64,000 bases of DNA from Garcia nutans. Taxonomy: Eukaryota; Streptophyta; Magnoliopsida; Malpighiales; Euphorbiaceae. Below the pieces are notes generated by a model. It was given only the letters and a program-made list of their open reading frames with translations, did not search any database and was not told where the DNA came from. Positions within the stretch are counted from its first letter, which is position 1; every line of letters starts with the position of its first letter. Location: the NCBI GenBank assembly GCA_947685225.1, contig CANTUV010000008.1:35146001-35210000 (forward strand). Reading direction: 5' to 3'. The position numbers and the translations under genes were made by a program. Positions 34,032 through 48,390 of the stretch are shown here, in pieces.

Positions 34032-35418
34032 CTGTGAGCGGGGATTTTTGCCCCCACTCCCGGTAGAATGGTTCTTACGACTTCGGCACTGTTTAGGCTC
34101 GGGGCCTTAGAGAACACGGACCTAAGTTCGGAGAAAATGGAGTCGCCACCCGGATGGGCAGGGAAAAAGAAAAGGGTGGATGACTCGATTCCTATGGAAT
34201 CCCCAACCCCCTAATGGGTTCGAAAAGTTGGGTACGTGTGGGGACGGTGAGAAATGGTCCAGCACCCCCACAACGCTCGGTTCATTGGAACCGGCCTCCT
34301 TTGCAGGTCATAATATTATAAAATTCTTAAATATAACAACATTATCCATATTACACACAATAATTAAAAGAAAGCATCAATATATTAAAATCAAAGCAAG
34401 GTCCAAGCAAAACAAATAAATGAACACCCATCCAAAGATGGAAATATGTCCTTACATCACATGCCTAAATAGGACACCTACCAAAAGGTAAAAACATGCC
34501 ATTTACATTGGTTCTATAAATAGAAAAGCAATTTAAATTACATGATATTTAACTAATGAGGTACCCACCAAGTAGAAACATACCTCTTACAACATTTGGA
34601 AGTCTAAATAAATTAATAAAAGTAAATAATCATTCATCAAAGGTATTTAAACATCAATAGAAAGTAAACATCCATCCATGATAAATTAAATGAACCAAGC
34701 ATTGAACTTAAATAAATTAAAGCATATAAAATATGTAACACCCCCATATCCAATGCACACACACACCACAACCACAACAATGTAGCATATGTGCACCAAA
34801 CATAGGAATGCTACATTTCTCTTAACATTTAGAACACTTTAAAACTTGATACAATACCCTTATCATCATACATTATAGAAAAATAGATCATTTACTTATA
34901 AAACAAAACATATTAGTTATGTATATATATATATATATTTAAATATTACACAGCGGAAGTTATAAAATAATTACATATTTACACATTAAACATTTCTTTA
35001 CAAAATATAAAGAAGTATACATGATTGGCAAGTCTGCTTTGATCTTTAAGTTCCCAAAAATGGGTTCCTCAAGGTCTACTCTCCCTTGGTCTTGAAGAAC
35101 TACCGGGTTCAACTCTATCAACTCTATTACCTGCGCGATTAAACACTATCGCGCTAAGCCAACGGCTTAGTAAGATAAAACATGCTATTGGTATGCTTTA
35201 ATACAATACAATGTCAATTCTCAATTCATATTATACATGTAACCATTTATATGCAAAGCTAACATCATACCTTTACATTTCATAATTCAACATATAAATA
35301 TATGCATATCACATTTCAATATCTTTTCTCATACTTCATTAACTAATCATTAAACAATCCATAAACAACACTAAACAAAGACAAGCATGGGCCCAAGACA
35401 CACTAATATGCAATTCAA

Positions 35419-35673
35419 TTTTCAGAGTTAATGCTTTGGTTTGTTATCACATTTATCAATATCATATACCCAACTAGGCTTCAAGGATCAAGTTCAACCA
35501 AGCTTCAAGGGGAGCAAAGCATGCTAAGCTTCTACCCAACTTGGCTTCAAGAACTAATCCAACCTAGCTTCAAGGGTGGTAACATCTCAATTAGGCTTCA
35601 AGGATCCAATCCAACCTAACTTCAAGAGATTGTTACACTTATTAGGCATGCCACCAACAACAAACTCTGAAAA
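35419..35673 (-). repeat. Repeat array bounded by an 11-bp inverted repeat
   Basis: TTTTCAGAGTT and AACTCTGAAAA pair perfectly. Between them cttcaagg-type words repeat about seven times. The boundary sequence is conserved with the LTRs at 15612 and 24461, although the enclosed repeats differ completely. Copies also occur in LTR 2 and, in part, in LTR 3. Confidence 0.8.
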
Positions 35674-36059
35674 TGGAATAACACATTAGCCACACAATTC
35701 ATTTAGATTTCATTCTCAATTCTCATTATCATTTAGGCAAACATGCCTCATTTATCTCCATTGAATCACATTAGCCAATAACAATGGCTTCACATTTTAT
35801 TTCACAATATAACACTTCATTATTCAAGTGTATATTTATCTCATCCATGATCACATTATATCTCATATAGCATCATTCATCATAGCCAAACAAAATGGCA
35901 TTGTCTCATATCATGTCTTATTTCATTACAATCCTCATAGCCAATCACAATGGCCTCATATATCATTTAAATCATCAAAATAAATCACAAGTCACATTAC
36001 ATTATCATATAAGCAACATGCTTTACATACTTTACTTACTTCAAATAAAACAGAACAGA

Positions 36060-36250
36060 ACGATTATAGCGGTCGCACCAGGCTAAGTCGCGACCGTCCT
36101 CCACAATCAAAAGATGAAACTTTAACACAGTAGGTTTCGCGGTCAGAAGTTCGGTCTAAGTCGCGACCGCACTTCACAATCAAAGATGAAACCTTATCAC
36201 AGTAGGTTTCGCGGTCAGAAGTTCGGTCTAAATCACGACCGCACTTCAAT
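36060..36250 (-). repeat. CG-rich palindromic array (GCGGTC/GACCGC type)
   Basis: Two clear 72-bp units with arms GCGGTC (36139, 36211) and GACCGC (36165, 36237), each with a CTACTG word on the minus strand (read as cagtag). It has the same LTR position and the same trailing word as the GACACGGCC arrays, but a different palindrome. Confidence 0.8.
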
Positions 36251-37237
36251 AATAGCGACCGTCCCAAATTACGTGTCTCATGCATAAACCCTAAATTTAA
36301 CAAACTTTATTTTGTTTAACTTCAAACACATTATACACAACATAACCTCATTCAAATTGACACAATCAACATCCTCAACACTTATTTACATCTTCCAAAC
36401 ACATTAATAACATTTTTGATACCACAACACAATTACAACCAACACAAAGATCAACAAAAATAATCAATCAAAAATAACATAAACAACTCTTACCAATTCA
36501 AAACCCTAACTCAACTCAAGCATAACTTCAAAATAACAAGGGTAACAAGAGAAAACTTACCTTAAATTAAACTCATAACTTAAAATCAATTAAACACTTG
36601 AAAACACAACACAACACATCTCAAACCCACCAAATCACAAAATCACCAAACCCTTATTCACTTCCAACAAAACTTCCAAATAAACAAAGAAAACAAGAGA
36701 ATACTTACTTTAAAAGAAGAATTTCCACCAATCCTTTGTCAAAACCTTGGATTACTTCTTCAATACACTTCTAGCATCAAGAACACTTATCTTTCCCTTT
36801 TGTTAATGGAGAGCCGGCCACTTCATGAAGAAAGAAGAAAATGATGAAGACACAAAGTCAATTTTTGCTTTTAATCTCCACCAAGTATTCTTATCCAAGC
36901 AAATACCAAAATGCCCTCAATCATATAACTAACTTTTTGTCTTATCTAAGCCCTTATATGTAATTACACACTTAACACAAAAATATCTTCTTCCACTTAA
37001 CCAACACTTTGACTCTTCATTTGACCAATTTATATGTTATATATATCATCATATACACAACATATACCATTCTCTCTAAACCCTAAATCTTTCCCAATAC
37101 ACATATACACAAGCATTCTCCTCCCAATTTCTTTTCTTATCCCATCATATACATTCAATCCAATATATAACAATAACAACAACAATAATAACAACAACAA
37201 TATGCAAAACTTCTAGGGCATAAATGAGGATATTACA

Positions 37238-37256
37238 ATTCTCCCCCTCTAAAAAG
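37238..37256 (-). other. Polypurine tract, Tekay unit 1
   Basis: The coding strand reads CTTTTTAGAGGGGGAGAAT before TGTAATATCC. An identical copy for unit 2 is at 44602-44620. Confidence 0.85.
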
Positions 37257-37283
37257 AAATTTCGTCCTCGAAATTACCTGATA

Positions 37284-40200
37284 TCAAAACTGAAACAACT
37301 GCGGGTACTGTTCTTGCATAAGTTGCTCACTTTCCCAAGTTGCTTCTTCTTTTCCATGATTCTTCCATAGCACTTTCACCAATGGTACACTCTTGTTCCT
37401 CAACTCTTTCACTTCTCGTGCCAAGATAGCAACTGGTTCCTCTTCAAAAGTCAAGTCTGGGCTCACTTCAATAGATTCAAATGGCAACACATGAGATGGA
37501 TCCGACCTATATCTCCTCAACATAGAAACATGAAACACATTATGAATACGATCCAACTCAGGTGGCAAAGCAAGTCGATATGCCACTGGCCCAACTCTTT
37601 CTAACACTTCATACGGCCCAATGAAACGAGGACTCAATTTCTCTTTCCGACCGAACCTCAAAATCTTCTTCCAAGGAGATACTTTCAAAAATACCTTATC
37701 TCCAACATTAAACTCTATGTCTCTCCTTTTCAGATCTGCATAAGACTTCTGTCGGTCTGAAGCTGCTTTTAATCTGCCTCGAATCAACTTTACTTTCTCT
37801 TCCGTTTCTTGAATCAAATCAGGGCCAATTATTTTACCTTCACCAAGTTCATTCCAACAAAGAGGTGTCCTGCACCGTCTACCATACAATGCTTCAAATG
37901 GTGCCATACCAATGCTGGATTGGTGACTGTTGTTGTAAGCAAACTCCACAAGCGGTAAAAATCTGTCCCAACTTCCAGAGAAATCGATGACACAGCTCCT
38001 TAACATGTCTTCAATAATCTGTATCACCCTCTCTGACTGCCCATCTGTCTGAGGATGAAAAGCAGTACTGAAGTGTAGTCGAGAACCCAAAGCACTATGC
38101 AAACTCTTCCAAAACCTTGAAGTAAACCTGGGGTCTCTATCAGACACTAAAGAAGTTGGAACACCATGCAACTTTACAATCTCATGGATATACAGCTCAG
38201 CCAACCTCTCCAAAGAGTAATCCATCCGCACTGGAAGGAAATGAGCTGTCTTAGTCAATCTATCCACAATCACCCATATGGCATCATGCTTCTTTTGTGT
38301 CAATGGCAAACCAGACACAAAATCCATCGTCACTCTATCCCACTTCCATTCTGGCACTGACAACGGTTGCAACAACCCGGTTGGAACTTGGTGCTCTGCT
38401 TTAACCTTCTGACAAGTGAGACATTTCGATACAAACTCAGCAATGTCTCTTTTCAACCCAATCCACCAATAATGCTATCTCAAATCATGATACATCTTCG
38501 TATTACCCGGATGCATAGCAAACATCGACTGATGAGCTTCTTCCAAAATGACCTTTTTCAAAACAGCATCATCGGGTACACACAATCTGCTCTTGAACCA
38601 GAGACTCCCATCACTTTTCACAACAAAATCTCTAGATTTTCCATTTTTGCAATCTGAAATAATCTTTTGAATCTTCATATCCGTCATCTGAGCCTCTTTA
38701 ATCTGATCTAGCAAAACTGGCTTCAATTGCAACTGTGCCAACAATGCACCATCATCACAAGGTACAAAATTGACATGCAATGCTCTCAACTCAACAAGCA
38801 ACGAGAGCGAATACACAGTTAAACCAGCTACAGTCTTCCGACTCAAGGCATCAGCAACAACATTTGCTTTACCTGGATGATAATCAATCAAGCAGTCGTA
38901 GTCTTTAATCAATTCTAACCATCTCCTCTGACGAAGATTGAGCTCTTTCTGGACACCCAAATACTTCAAACTCTTGTGATCAGTGTAGATGAAACATTTC
39001 TCCCCAAACAGATAGTGACGCCAAATTTTCAATGCAAATACAATGGCAGCCAATTCCAAATCATGGGTTGGATAGTTAAGCTCATGCGGTTTTAACTGTC
39101 GAGATGCATAAGCTATAACTTTCCCTTCCTGCATCAATACACACCCCAAACCTCTATGTGAAGCATCACTGAAAATCACATATGGTCTGCCTTCAACAGG
39201 TAAAGTAAGAACAGGCGCTTGAGTTAACATATCTCTCAACTGCTCAAAGCTCGCCTAACACTGATCCGTCCACAAAAACCTCACTCCCTTACGAAGCAAT
39301 CTGGTGAGTGGAGTAGCTATCAAAGAAAACCCTTTCACAAACCGCCGGTAATAGCCTGCCAAACCCAGAAAACTTCTAATCTCTGTCACAGACTTGGGTG
39401 GACTCCAATTCAATATAGCTTTAACTTTACTCGGATCAACTCTAATGCCTTCTGCTGAAACAATGTGTCCAAGAAAAGCTACTTGATTCAACCAGAACTC
39501 ACACTTCGATAATTTGGCAAACAACTGCTTCTCTCTCAAAGTCTGCAACACAATCCGCAGATGCATATCATGTTCCTCTTCATTCTGCGAATACACCAGA
39601 ATGTCATCGATGAAGACCACTACAAACTGGTCCAGATAGGGTCTAAACACCCTATTCATTAAATCCATAAAAGCTGCAGGTGCATTCGTCAGACCAAAAG
39701 GCATAACTAAAAACTCATAATGCCCATACCTGGTCCGAAAAGCTGTCTTCGGAACATCCTCAGCTCTGACTCTTAGCTGATGGTACCCAGATCTCAAATC
39801 AATTTTTAGAAAACACAGCTGCACCCTTTAACTGATCAAAGAGATCATCAATTCTAGGCAAAGGATATTTATTTTTAATAGTCACCTTATTCAATTGCCT
39901 ATAATCGATACACAACCTCAAGGTACCATCTTTCTTCTTCATAAATAGCACAGGAGCTCCCCAAGGAGAAACACTGGGGCGAATAAATCCTTTGTCCAAT
40001 AACTCCTGTAATTGTACTTTCAACTCCCTTAATTCTGCTGGTGCCATTCTGTAAGGAGTAATCGAGATAGGAGTGGTACCAGGCAACAATTCGATACCGA
40101 ACTCCACCTCTCTCTCAGGAGGCAATCCTGGCAACTCATCTGGAAAAACATCCGGAAACTCAGCAACTGTGGCAATGCTATCAATGGGAGAACCCTTCAC

Positions 40201-41928
40201 TCTAGTATCCACCACATGAGCAAGATAGGCTTCACACCCCTTTCTAATCAATCTCCTAACTGCAACAGCTGAAACAAATAGGGAGGGTAGCTGTTCCTGC
40301 TCATTAGATACTAACACTTCTCTACCATCAACAGTCCTCAAAGAAACAATTTTCTTTTTACAATCCACCACAGCTCCATGTCGAGATAGCCAATCCATTC
40401 CTAAGATCACATCATATTCCTTAAATGGCATCTCAATCAAGTCTCCAAGGAACTCCTCACCTTGCACCCTCACTGCACTATCTCGGTGCACCTTACTCAC
40501 AACCACACTATGCCCTAACGGATTTGTCACTAACACATCAAATCCTAGGGACTCAGCATGCACATCAAAAACAGGCAAAATAGATGCACTAATATAAGAA
40601 TGGGTGGAACCTGGATCAATCAAAGCAAGTACTGAAGTATCAAATAAAGAAAAAGTATCGGCTATGACTGCCGATGCATCTGGCTGCCTCTGCATAACAT
40701 ACATCCTCTGAGAAGAACCAACCTCCTCTGGTCTATTCTCTCTAGATGCAGAACCTCCTCTGGAACTGAACCCAACTCTACCTCCTCTGCCAAAGCCCCT
40801 GCTTCCTCGACCTCCCCTCACACTGGGCCGAGAAGCTGCAGTATCAACTGACACCTGCTCTTGCCTCTCAGGGCAATCTCTCACAAAGTGATCAGGTGAT
40901 CCACACCTGAAGCATACCCCTGCAACACCAGCCTTCCAACAAGGACCACCATGCGGCCTACCACAATGGATGCAGATGGGTAAGGTGGATCTCTGAACCA
41001 TAGGGGTTGGAGCACTCGCCACTGAAGCTGCAGGTCTAAATCTCTGTCTCTGTGACTGCACTGACCTACCCACTGGTCTCTGGCTTCTACTACTCCGAGG
41101 AACAAAACTTCCTCTACCCCTCTTCGCAGAAGAAGACCCTGCCTCGAATTGGGGCCTCCTAACTCTAGTCTCTTCCTCTGAAGCAGCTGCAATAACCTGA
41201 GCTCTCTCCACACTACGAGCTGCTGCCACAAGCTGGGAAAAATCAATATATCTTGAACCAGCCACATGACACATAAGAGATGGCCGCAATCCCTCCTCAA
41301 ACCTCTTGCATCTATCTATCTCATCAACTATAATACCCCCAGCATATTCACTCAACCGGATAAATTCAACCTCATACTCCGTCACGGTCCGGTGATCCTG
41401 CTTCAAATCTAAAAACTCTCTTTTCTTCCCATCCTTATACTCCCTTGGAGTATACTTCAATTCAAATTCTCTCAGAAAGTCAGCATATGACAAAGTTGGT
41501 GGATCATCCATAGAATGGGGCACTGTCTTCCACCAACTATATGCATCCTTTTGTAGCAAAGATCTTGCATAGTCAAACTTTTCCTCAGGGGTGGCTTGCA
41601 ACTGAATAAAAATCCTCTGAACTTTGTCAAGCCAATGCTCTGCTACAGCTGGGTCAGTAGTACCAAGGAAATCCTCCGCTCCATACTTCCTTAGTTTATC
41701 ATAGTGCCTCACTGATACTGAAGGCTGAGGGGGTGGTGGCACTGGTTGCACAGGTGCTGGTCTCATAACTTCCATCATATTCCTGAACCAAGCTGGCGGA
41801 ACATCCTCACCAACTGGTCTACCCGACACCGAAGCAGGTGCCTCCTCAACACTATCAATCCTAGCTCCCTCCTCAGGAGCAACACTCTCCGCACTTCCCT
41901 CAATTGATTGCCGTGAGTGGGGATCCAT
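37284..41928 (-). pseudogene. Tekay gag-pol, unit 1, one frameshift and two stops
   Basis: Starts MDPHSRQSIEGSAESV at 41928, about 150 bp after the PBS. Domains in order: gag with an intact zinc knuckle CFRCGSPDHFVRDC; protease LIDPGSTHSYIS; RT with FIDDILVYS; RNase H YSDAS-type (here FSDASHRG), DLELA and YTDHKS; integrase MDF, SDRD and QSERV; C-terminal chromodomain (EEEPVAILAREVKELRNKSV...). Lesions: an extra A in an A run near 39808 (after AAVFSK), TAG at 39255 (after TDQC) and TAG at 38475 (after MYHDLR). Both stops replace CAG codons that are intact in the related element at 9637-14028. One single-base repair short of two stops, this copy decayed only recently. Confidence 0.94.
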
Positions 41929-42078
41929 TACTACCTATATCTACAAACACAGCAGATTAAATCTTATTAAAGATCAAAGACTGCCAATCATAAATATGTA
42001 TGTTATTCAAAAATTTACTTTTTAAGTAAAAATATTCTTTTTCTTACATTTTACCTAGGTTGAGAATCTCAAACCTAG

Positions 42079-42090
42079 GCTCTGATACCA
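42079..42090 (-). other. Primer-binding site, Tekay unit 1
   Basis: The coding strand reads TGGTATCAGAGC, complementary to the 3' end of initiator tRNA-Met, the usual primer for this clade. It lies 7 bases inside the end of the LTR. Unit 2 lost its copy. Confidence 0.9.
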
Positions 42091-42097
42091 AAACAAT

Positions 42098-44601
42098 TGT
42101 AACACCCCCATATCCAATGCACACACACACCACAACCACAACAATGTAGCATATGTGCACCAAACATAGGAATGCTACATTTCTCTTAACATTTAGAACA
42201 CTTTAAAACTTGATACAATACCCTTATCATCATACATTATAGAAAAATAGATCATTTACTTATAAAACAAAACATATTAGTTATGTATATATATATATAT
42301 ATTTAAATATTACACAGCGGAAGTTATAAAATAATTACATATTTACACATTAAACATTTCTTTACAAAATATAAAGAAGTATACATGATTGGCAAGTCTG
42401 CTTTGATCTTTAAGTTCCCAAAAATGGGTTCCTCAAGGTCTACTCTCCCTTGGTCTTGAAGAACTACCGGGTTCAACTCTATCAACTCTATTACCTGCGC
42501 GATTAAACACTATCGCGCTAAGCCAACGGCTTAGTAAGATAAAACATGCTATTGGTATGCTTTAATACAATACAATGTCAATTCTCAATTCATATTATAC
42601 ATGTAACCATTTATATGCAAAGCTAACATCATACCTTTACATTTCATAATTCAACATATAAATATATGCATATCACATTTCAATATCTTTTCTCATACTT
42701 CATTAACTAATCATTAAACAATCCATAAACAACACTAAACAAAGACAAGCATGGGCCCAAGACACACTAATATGCAATTCAATTTTCAGAGTTAATGCTT
42801 TGGTTTGTTATCACATTTATCAATATCATATACCCAACTAGGCTTCAAGGATCAAGTTCAACCAAGCTTCAAGGGGAGCAAAGCATGCTAAGCTTCTACC
42901 CAACTTGGCTTCAAGAACTAATCCAACCTAGCTTCAAGGGTGGTAACATCTCAATTAGGCTTCAAGGATCCAATCCAACCTAACTTCAAGAGATTGTTAC
43001 ACTTATTAGGCATGCCACCAACAACAAACTCTGAAAATGGAATAACACATTAGCCACACAATTCATTTAGATTTCATTCTCAATTCTCATTATCATTTAG
43101 GCAAACATGCCTCATTTATCTCCATTGAATCACATTAGCCAATAACAATGGCTTCACATTTTATTTCACAATATAACACTTCATTATTCAAGTGTATATT
43201 TATCTCATCCATGATCACATTATATCTCATATAGCATCATTCATCATAGCCAAACAAAATGGCATTGTCTCATATCATGTCTTATTTCATTACAATCCTC
43301 ATAGCAAATCACAATGGCCTCATATATCATTTAAATCATCAAAATAAATCACAAGTCACATTACATTATCATATAAGCAACATGCTTTACATACTTTACT
43401 TACTTCAAATAAAACAGAACAGAACGATTATAGCGGTCGCACCAGGCTAAGTCGCGACCGTCCTCCACAATCAAAAGATGAAACTTTAACACAGTAGGTT
43501 TCGCGGTCAGAAGTTCGGTCTAAGTCGCGACCGCACTTCACAATCAAAGATGAAACCTTATCACAGTAGGTTTCGCGGTCAGAAGTTCGGTCTAAATCAC
43601 GACCGCACTTCAATAATAGCGACCGTCCCAAATTACGTGTCTCATGCATAAACCCTAAATTTAACAAACTTTATTTTGTTTAACTTCAAACACATTATAC
43701 ACAACATAACCTCATTCAAATTGACACAATCAACATCCTCAACACTTATTTACATCTTCCAAACACATTAATAACATTTTTGATACCACAACACAATTAC
43801 AACCAACACAAAGATCAACAAAAATAATCAATCAAAAATAACATAAACAACTCTTACCAATTCAAAACCCTAACTCAACTCAAGCATAACTTCAAAATAA
43901 CAAGGGTAACAAGAGAAAACTTACCTTAAATTAAACTCATAACTTAAAATCAATTAAACACTTGAAAACACAACACAACACATCTCAAACCCACCAAATC
44001 ACAAAATCACCAAACCCTTATTCACTTCCAACAAAACTTCCAAATAAACAAAGAAAACAAGAGAATACTTACTTTAAAAGAAGAATTTCCACCAATCCTT
44101 TGTCAAAACCTTGGATTACTTCTTCAATACACTTCTAGCATCAAGAACACTTATCTTTCCCTTTTGTTAATGGAGAGCCGGCCACTTCATGAAGAAAGAA
44201 GAAAATGATGAAGACACAAAGTCAATTTTTGCTTTTAATCTCCACCAAGTATTCTTATCCAAGCAAATACCAAAATGCCCTCAATCATATAACTAACTTT
44301 TTGTCTTATCTAAGCCCTTATATGTAATTACACACTTAACACAAAAATATCTTCTTCCACTTAACCAACACTTTGACTCTTCATTTGACCAATTTATATG
44401 TTATATATATCATCATATACACAACATATACCATTCTCTCTAAACCCTAAATCTTTCCCAATACACATATACACAAGCATTCTCCTCCCAATTTCTTTTC
44501 TTATCCCATCATATACATTCAATCCAATATATAACAATAACAACAACAATAATAACAACAACAATATGCAAAACTTCTAGGGCATAAATGAGGATATTAC
44601 A
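42098..44601 (-). repeat. Tekay LTR 2, shared by both units, 2504 bp
   Basis: Serves as 5' LTR of unit 1 and 3' LTR of unit 2. Same length as LTR 1, with one mismatch noticed (catagcaaatc near 43305 against catagccaatc). At four other sites it agrees with LTR 1 and not with LTR 3. Confidence 0.93.
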
Positions 44602-44647
44602 ATTCTCCCCCTCTAAAAAGAAATTTCGTCCTCGAAATTACCTGATA

Positions 44648-47600
44648 TCAAAACTGAAACAACTGCGGGTACTGTTCTTGCATAAGTTGCTCACTTTCCC
44701 AAGTTGCTTCTTCTTTTCCATGATTCTTCCATAGCACTTTCACCAATGGTACACTCTTGTTCCTCAACTCTTTCACTTCTCGTGCCAAGATAGCAACTGG
44801 TTCCTCTTCAAAAGTCAAGTCTGGGCTCACTTCAATAGATTCAAATGGCAACACATGAGATGGATCCGACCTATATCTCCTCAACATAGAAACATGAAAC
44901 ACATTATGAATACGATCCAACTCAGGTGGCAAAGCAAGTCGATATGCCACTGGCCCAACTCTTTCTAACACTTCATACGGCCCAATGAAACGAGGACTCA
45001 ATTTCTCTTTCCGACCGAACCTCAAAATCTTCTTCCAAGGAGATACTTTCAAAAATACCTTATCTCCAACATTAAACTCTATGTCTCTCCTTTTCAGATC
45101 TGCATAAGACTTCTGTCGGTCTGAAGCTGCTTTTAATCTGCCTCGAATCAACTTTACTTTCTCTTCCGTTTCTTGAATCAAATCAGGGCCAATTATTTTA
45201 CCTTCACCAAGTTCATTCCAACAAAGAGGTGTCCTGCACCGTCTACCATACAATGCTTCAAATGGTGCCATACCAATGCTGGATTGGTGACTGTTGTTGT
45301 AAGCAAACTCCACAAGCGGTAAAAATCTGTCCCAACTTCCAGAGAAATCGATGACACAGCTCCTTAACATGTCTTCAATAATCTGTATCACCCTCTCTGA
45401 CTGCCCATCTGTCTGAGGATGAAAAGCAGTACTGAAGTGTAGTCGAGAACCCAAAGCACTATGCAAACTCTTCCAAAACCTTGAAGTAAACCTGGGGTCT
45501 CTATCAGACACTAAAGAAGTTGGAACACCATGCAACTTTACAATCTCATGGATATACAGCTCAGCCAACCTCTCCAAAGAGTAATCCATCCGCACTGGAA
45601 GGAAATGAGCTGTCTTAGTCAATCTATCCACAATCACCCATATGGCATCATGCTTCTTTTGTGTCAATGGCAAACCAGACACAAAATCCATCGTCACTCT
45701 ATCCCACTTCCATTCTGGCACTGACAACGGTTGCAACAACCCGGTTGGAACTTGGTGCTCTGCTTTAACCTTCTGACAAGTGAGACATTTCGATACAAAC
45801 TCAGCAATGTCTCTTTTCAACCCAATCCACCAATAATGCTATCTCAAATCATGATACATCTTCGTATTACCCGGATGCATAGCAAACATCGACTGATGAG
45901 CTTCTTCCAAAATGACCTTTTTCAAAACAGCATCATCGGGTACACACAATCTGCTCTTGAACCAGAGACTCCCATCACTTTTCACAACAAAATCTCTAGA
46001 TTTTCCATTTTTGCAATCTGAAATAATCTTTTGAATCTTCATATCCGTCATCTGAGCCTCTTTAATCTGATCTAGCAAAACTGGCTTCAATTGCAACTGT
46101 GCCAACAATGCACCATCATCACAAGGTACAAAATTGACATGCAATGCTCTCAACTCAACAAGCAACGAGAGCGAATACACAGTTAAACCAGCTACAGTCT
46201 TCCGACTCAAGGCATCAGCAACAACATTTGCTTTACCTGGATGATAATCAATCAAGCAGTCGTAGTCTTTAATCAATTCTAACCATCTCCTCTGACGAAG
46301 ATTGAGCTCTTTCTGGACACCCAAATACTTCAAACTCTTGTGATCAGTGTAGATGAAACATTTCTCCCCAAACAGATAGTGACGCCAAATTTTCAATGCA
46401 AATACAATGGCAGCCAATTCCAAATCATGGGTTGGATAGTTAAGCTCATGCGGTTTTAACTGTCGAGATGCATAAGCTATAACTTTCCCTTCCTGCATCA
46501 ATACACACCCCAAACCTCTATGTGAAGCATCACTGAAAATCACATATGGTCTGCCTTCAACAGGTAAAGTAAGAACAGGCGCTTGAGTTAACATATCTCT
46601 CAACTGCTCAAAGCTCGCCTAACACTGATCCGTCCACAAAAACCTCACTCCCTTACGAAGCAATCTGGTGAGTGGAGTAGCTATCAAAGAAAACCCTTTC
46701 ACAAACCGCCGGTAACCAAACCCAGAAAACTTCTAATCTCTGTCACAGACTTGGGTGGACTCCAATTCAATATAGCTTTAACTTTACTCGGATCAACTCT
46801 AATGCCTTCTGCTGAAACAATGTGTCCAAGAAAAGCTACTTGATTCAACCAGAACTCACACTTCGATAATTTGGCAAACAACTGCTTCTCTCTCAAAGTC
46901 TGCAACACAATCCGCAGATGCATATCATGTTCCTCTTCATTCTGCGAATACACCAGAATGTCATCGATGAAGACCACTACAAACTGGTCCAGATAGGGTC
47001 TAAACACCCTATTCATTAAATCCATAAAAGCTGCAGGTGCATTCGTCAGACCAAAAGGCATAACTAAAAACTCATAATGCCCATACCTGGTCCGAAAAGC
47101 TGTCTTCGGAACATCCTCAGCTCTGACTCTTAGCTGATGGTACCCAGATCTCAAATCAATTTTTAGAAAACACAGCTGCACCCTTTAACTGATCAAAGAG
47201 ATCATCAATTCTAGGCAAAGGATATTTATTTTTAATAGTCACCTTATTCAATTGCCTATAATCGATACACAACCTCAAGGTACCATCTTTCTTCTTCATA
47301 AATAGCACAGGAGCTCCCCAAGGAGAAACACTGGGGCGAATAAATCCTTTGTCCAATAACTCCTGTAATTGTACTTTCAACTCCCTTAATTCTGCTGGTG
47401 CCATTCTGTAAGGAGTAATCGAGATAGGAGTGGTACCAGGCAACAATTCGATACCGAACTCCACCTCTCTCTCAGGAGGCAATCCTGGCAACTCATCTGG
47501 AAAAACATCCGGAAACTCAGCAACTGTGGCAATGCTATCAATGGGAGAACCCTTCACTCTAGTATCCACCACATGAGCAAGATAGGCTTCACACCCCTTT

Positions 47601-48388
47601 CTAATCAATCTCCTAACTGCAACAGCTGAAACAAATAGGGAGGGTAGCTGTTCCTGCTCATTAGATACTAACACTTCTCTACCATCAACAGTCCTCAAAG
47701 AAACAATTTTCTTTTTACAATCCACCACAGCTCCATGTCGAGATAGCCAATCCATTCCTAAGATCACATCATATTCCTTAAATGGCATCTCAATCAAGTC
47801 TCCAAGGAACTCCTCACCTTGCACCCTCACTGCACTATCTCGGTGCACCTTACTCACAACCACACTATGCCCTAACGGATTTGTCACTAACACATCAAAT
47901 CCTAGGGACTCAGCATGCACATCAAAAACAGGCAAAATAGATGCACTAATATAAGAATGGGTGGAACCTGGATCAATCAAAGCAAGTACTGAAGTATCAA
48001 ATAAAGAAAAAGTACCAGCTATGACTGCCGATGCATCTGGCTGCCTCTGCATAACATACATCCTCTGAGAAGAACCAACCTCCTCTGGTCTATTCTCTCT
48101 GGATGCAGAACCTCCTCTGGAACTGAACCCAACTCTACCTCCTCTGCCAAAGCCCCTGCTTCCTCGACCTCCCCTCACACTGGGCCGAGAAGCTGCAGTA
48201 TCAACTGACACCTGCTCTTGCCTCTCAGGGCAATCTCTCACAAAGTGATCAGGTGATCCACACCTGAAGCATACCCCTGCAACACCAGCCTTCCAACAAG
48301 GACCACCATGCGGCCTACCACAATGGATGCAGATGGGTAAGGTGGATCTCTGAACCATAGGGGTTGGAGCACTCGCCACTGAAGCTGC
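44648..48388 (-). pseudogene. Tekay gag-pol, unit 2, truncated
   Basis: Near-identical to unit 1, with the same A-run frameshift (near 47165) and the same stops (46619, 45839). Private lesions are a 7-bp deletion (tagcctg) near 46714 in RT, and loss of everything upstream of the gag segment encoding AASVASAPTP. It also has a few private substitutions, for example ccag near 48015 for tcgg in unit 1. Zinc knuckle, protease, RT, RNase H, integrase and chromodomain regions are otherwise as in unit 1. Confidence 0.93.
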
Positions 48389-48390
48389 TA

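Larger units (their letters stand above)
34734..37237 (-). repeat. Tekay LTR 1 (3' LTR of unit 1), 2504 bp
   Basis: Plus strand TGTAACACCCCC...GAGGATATTACA. It contains the GCGCGAT hairpin (35129-35150 region), a repeat array bounded by TTTTCAGAGTT (35419-35429) and AACTCTGAAAA (35663-35673), a GCGGTC/GACCGC palindromic array (36060-36250) and an AAC-rich microsatellite near 37170. Confidence 0.92.

Noticed and set aside
35431..36303. Small frames inside the Tekay LTRs (also at 42795-43667 and 48773-49181)
   Set aside because: They arise from tandem repeats and palindromes in the LTR, repeat identically with the LTR copies and have no independent coding signs.
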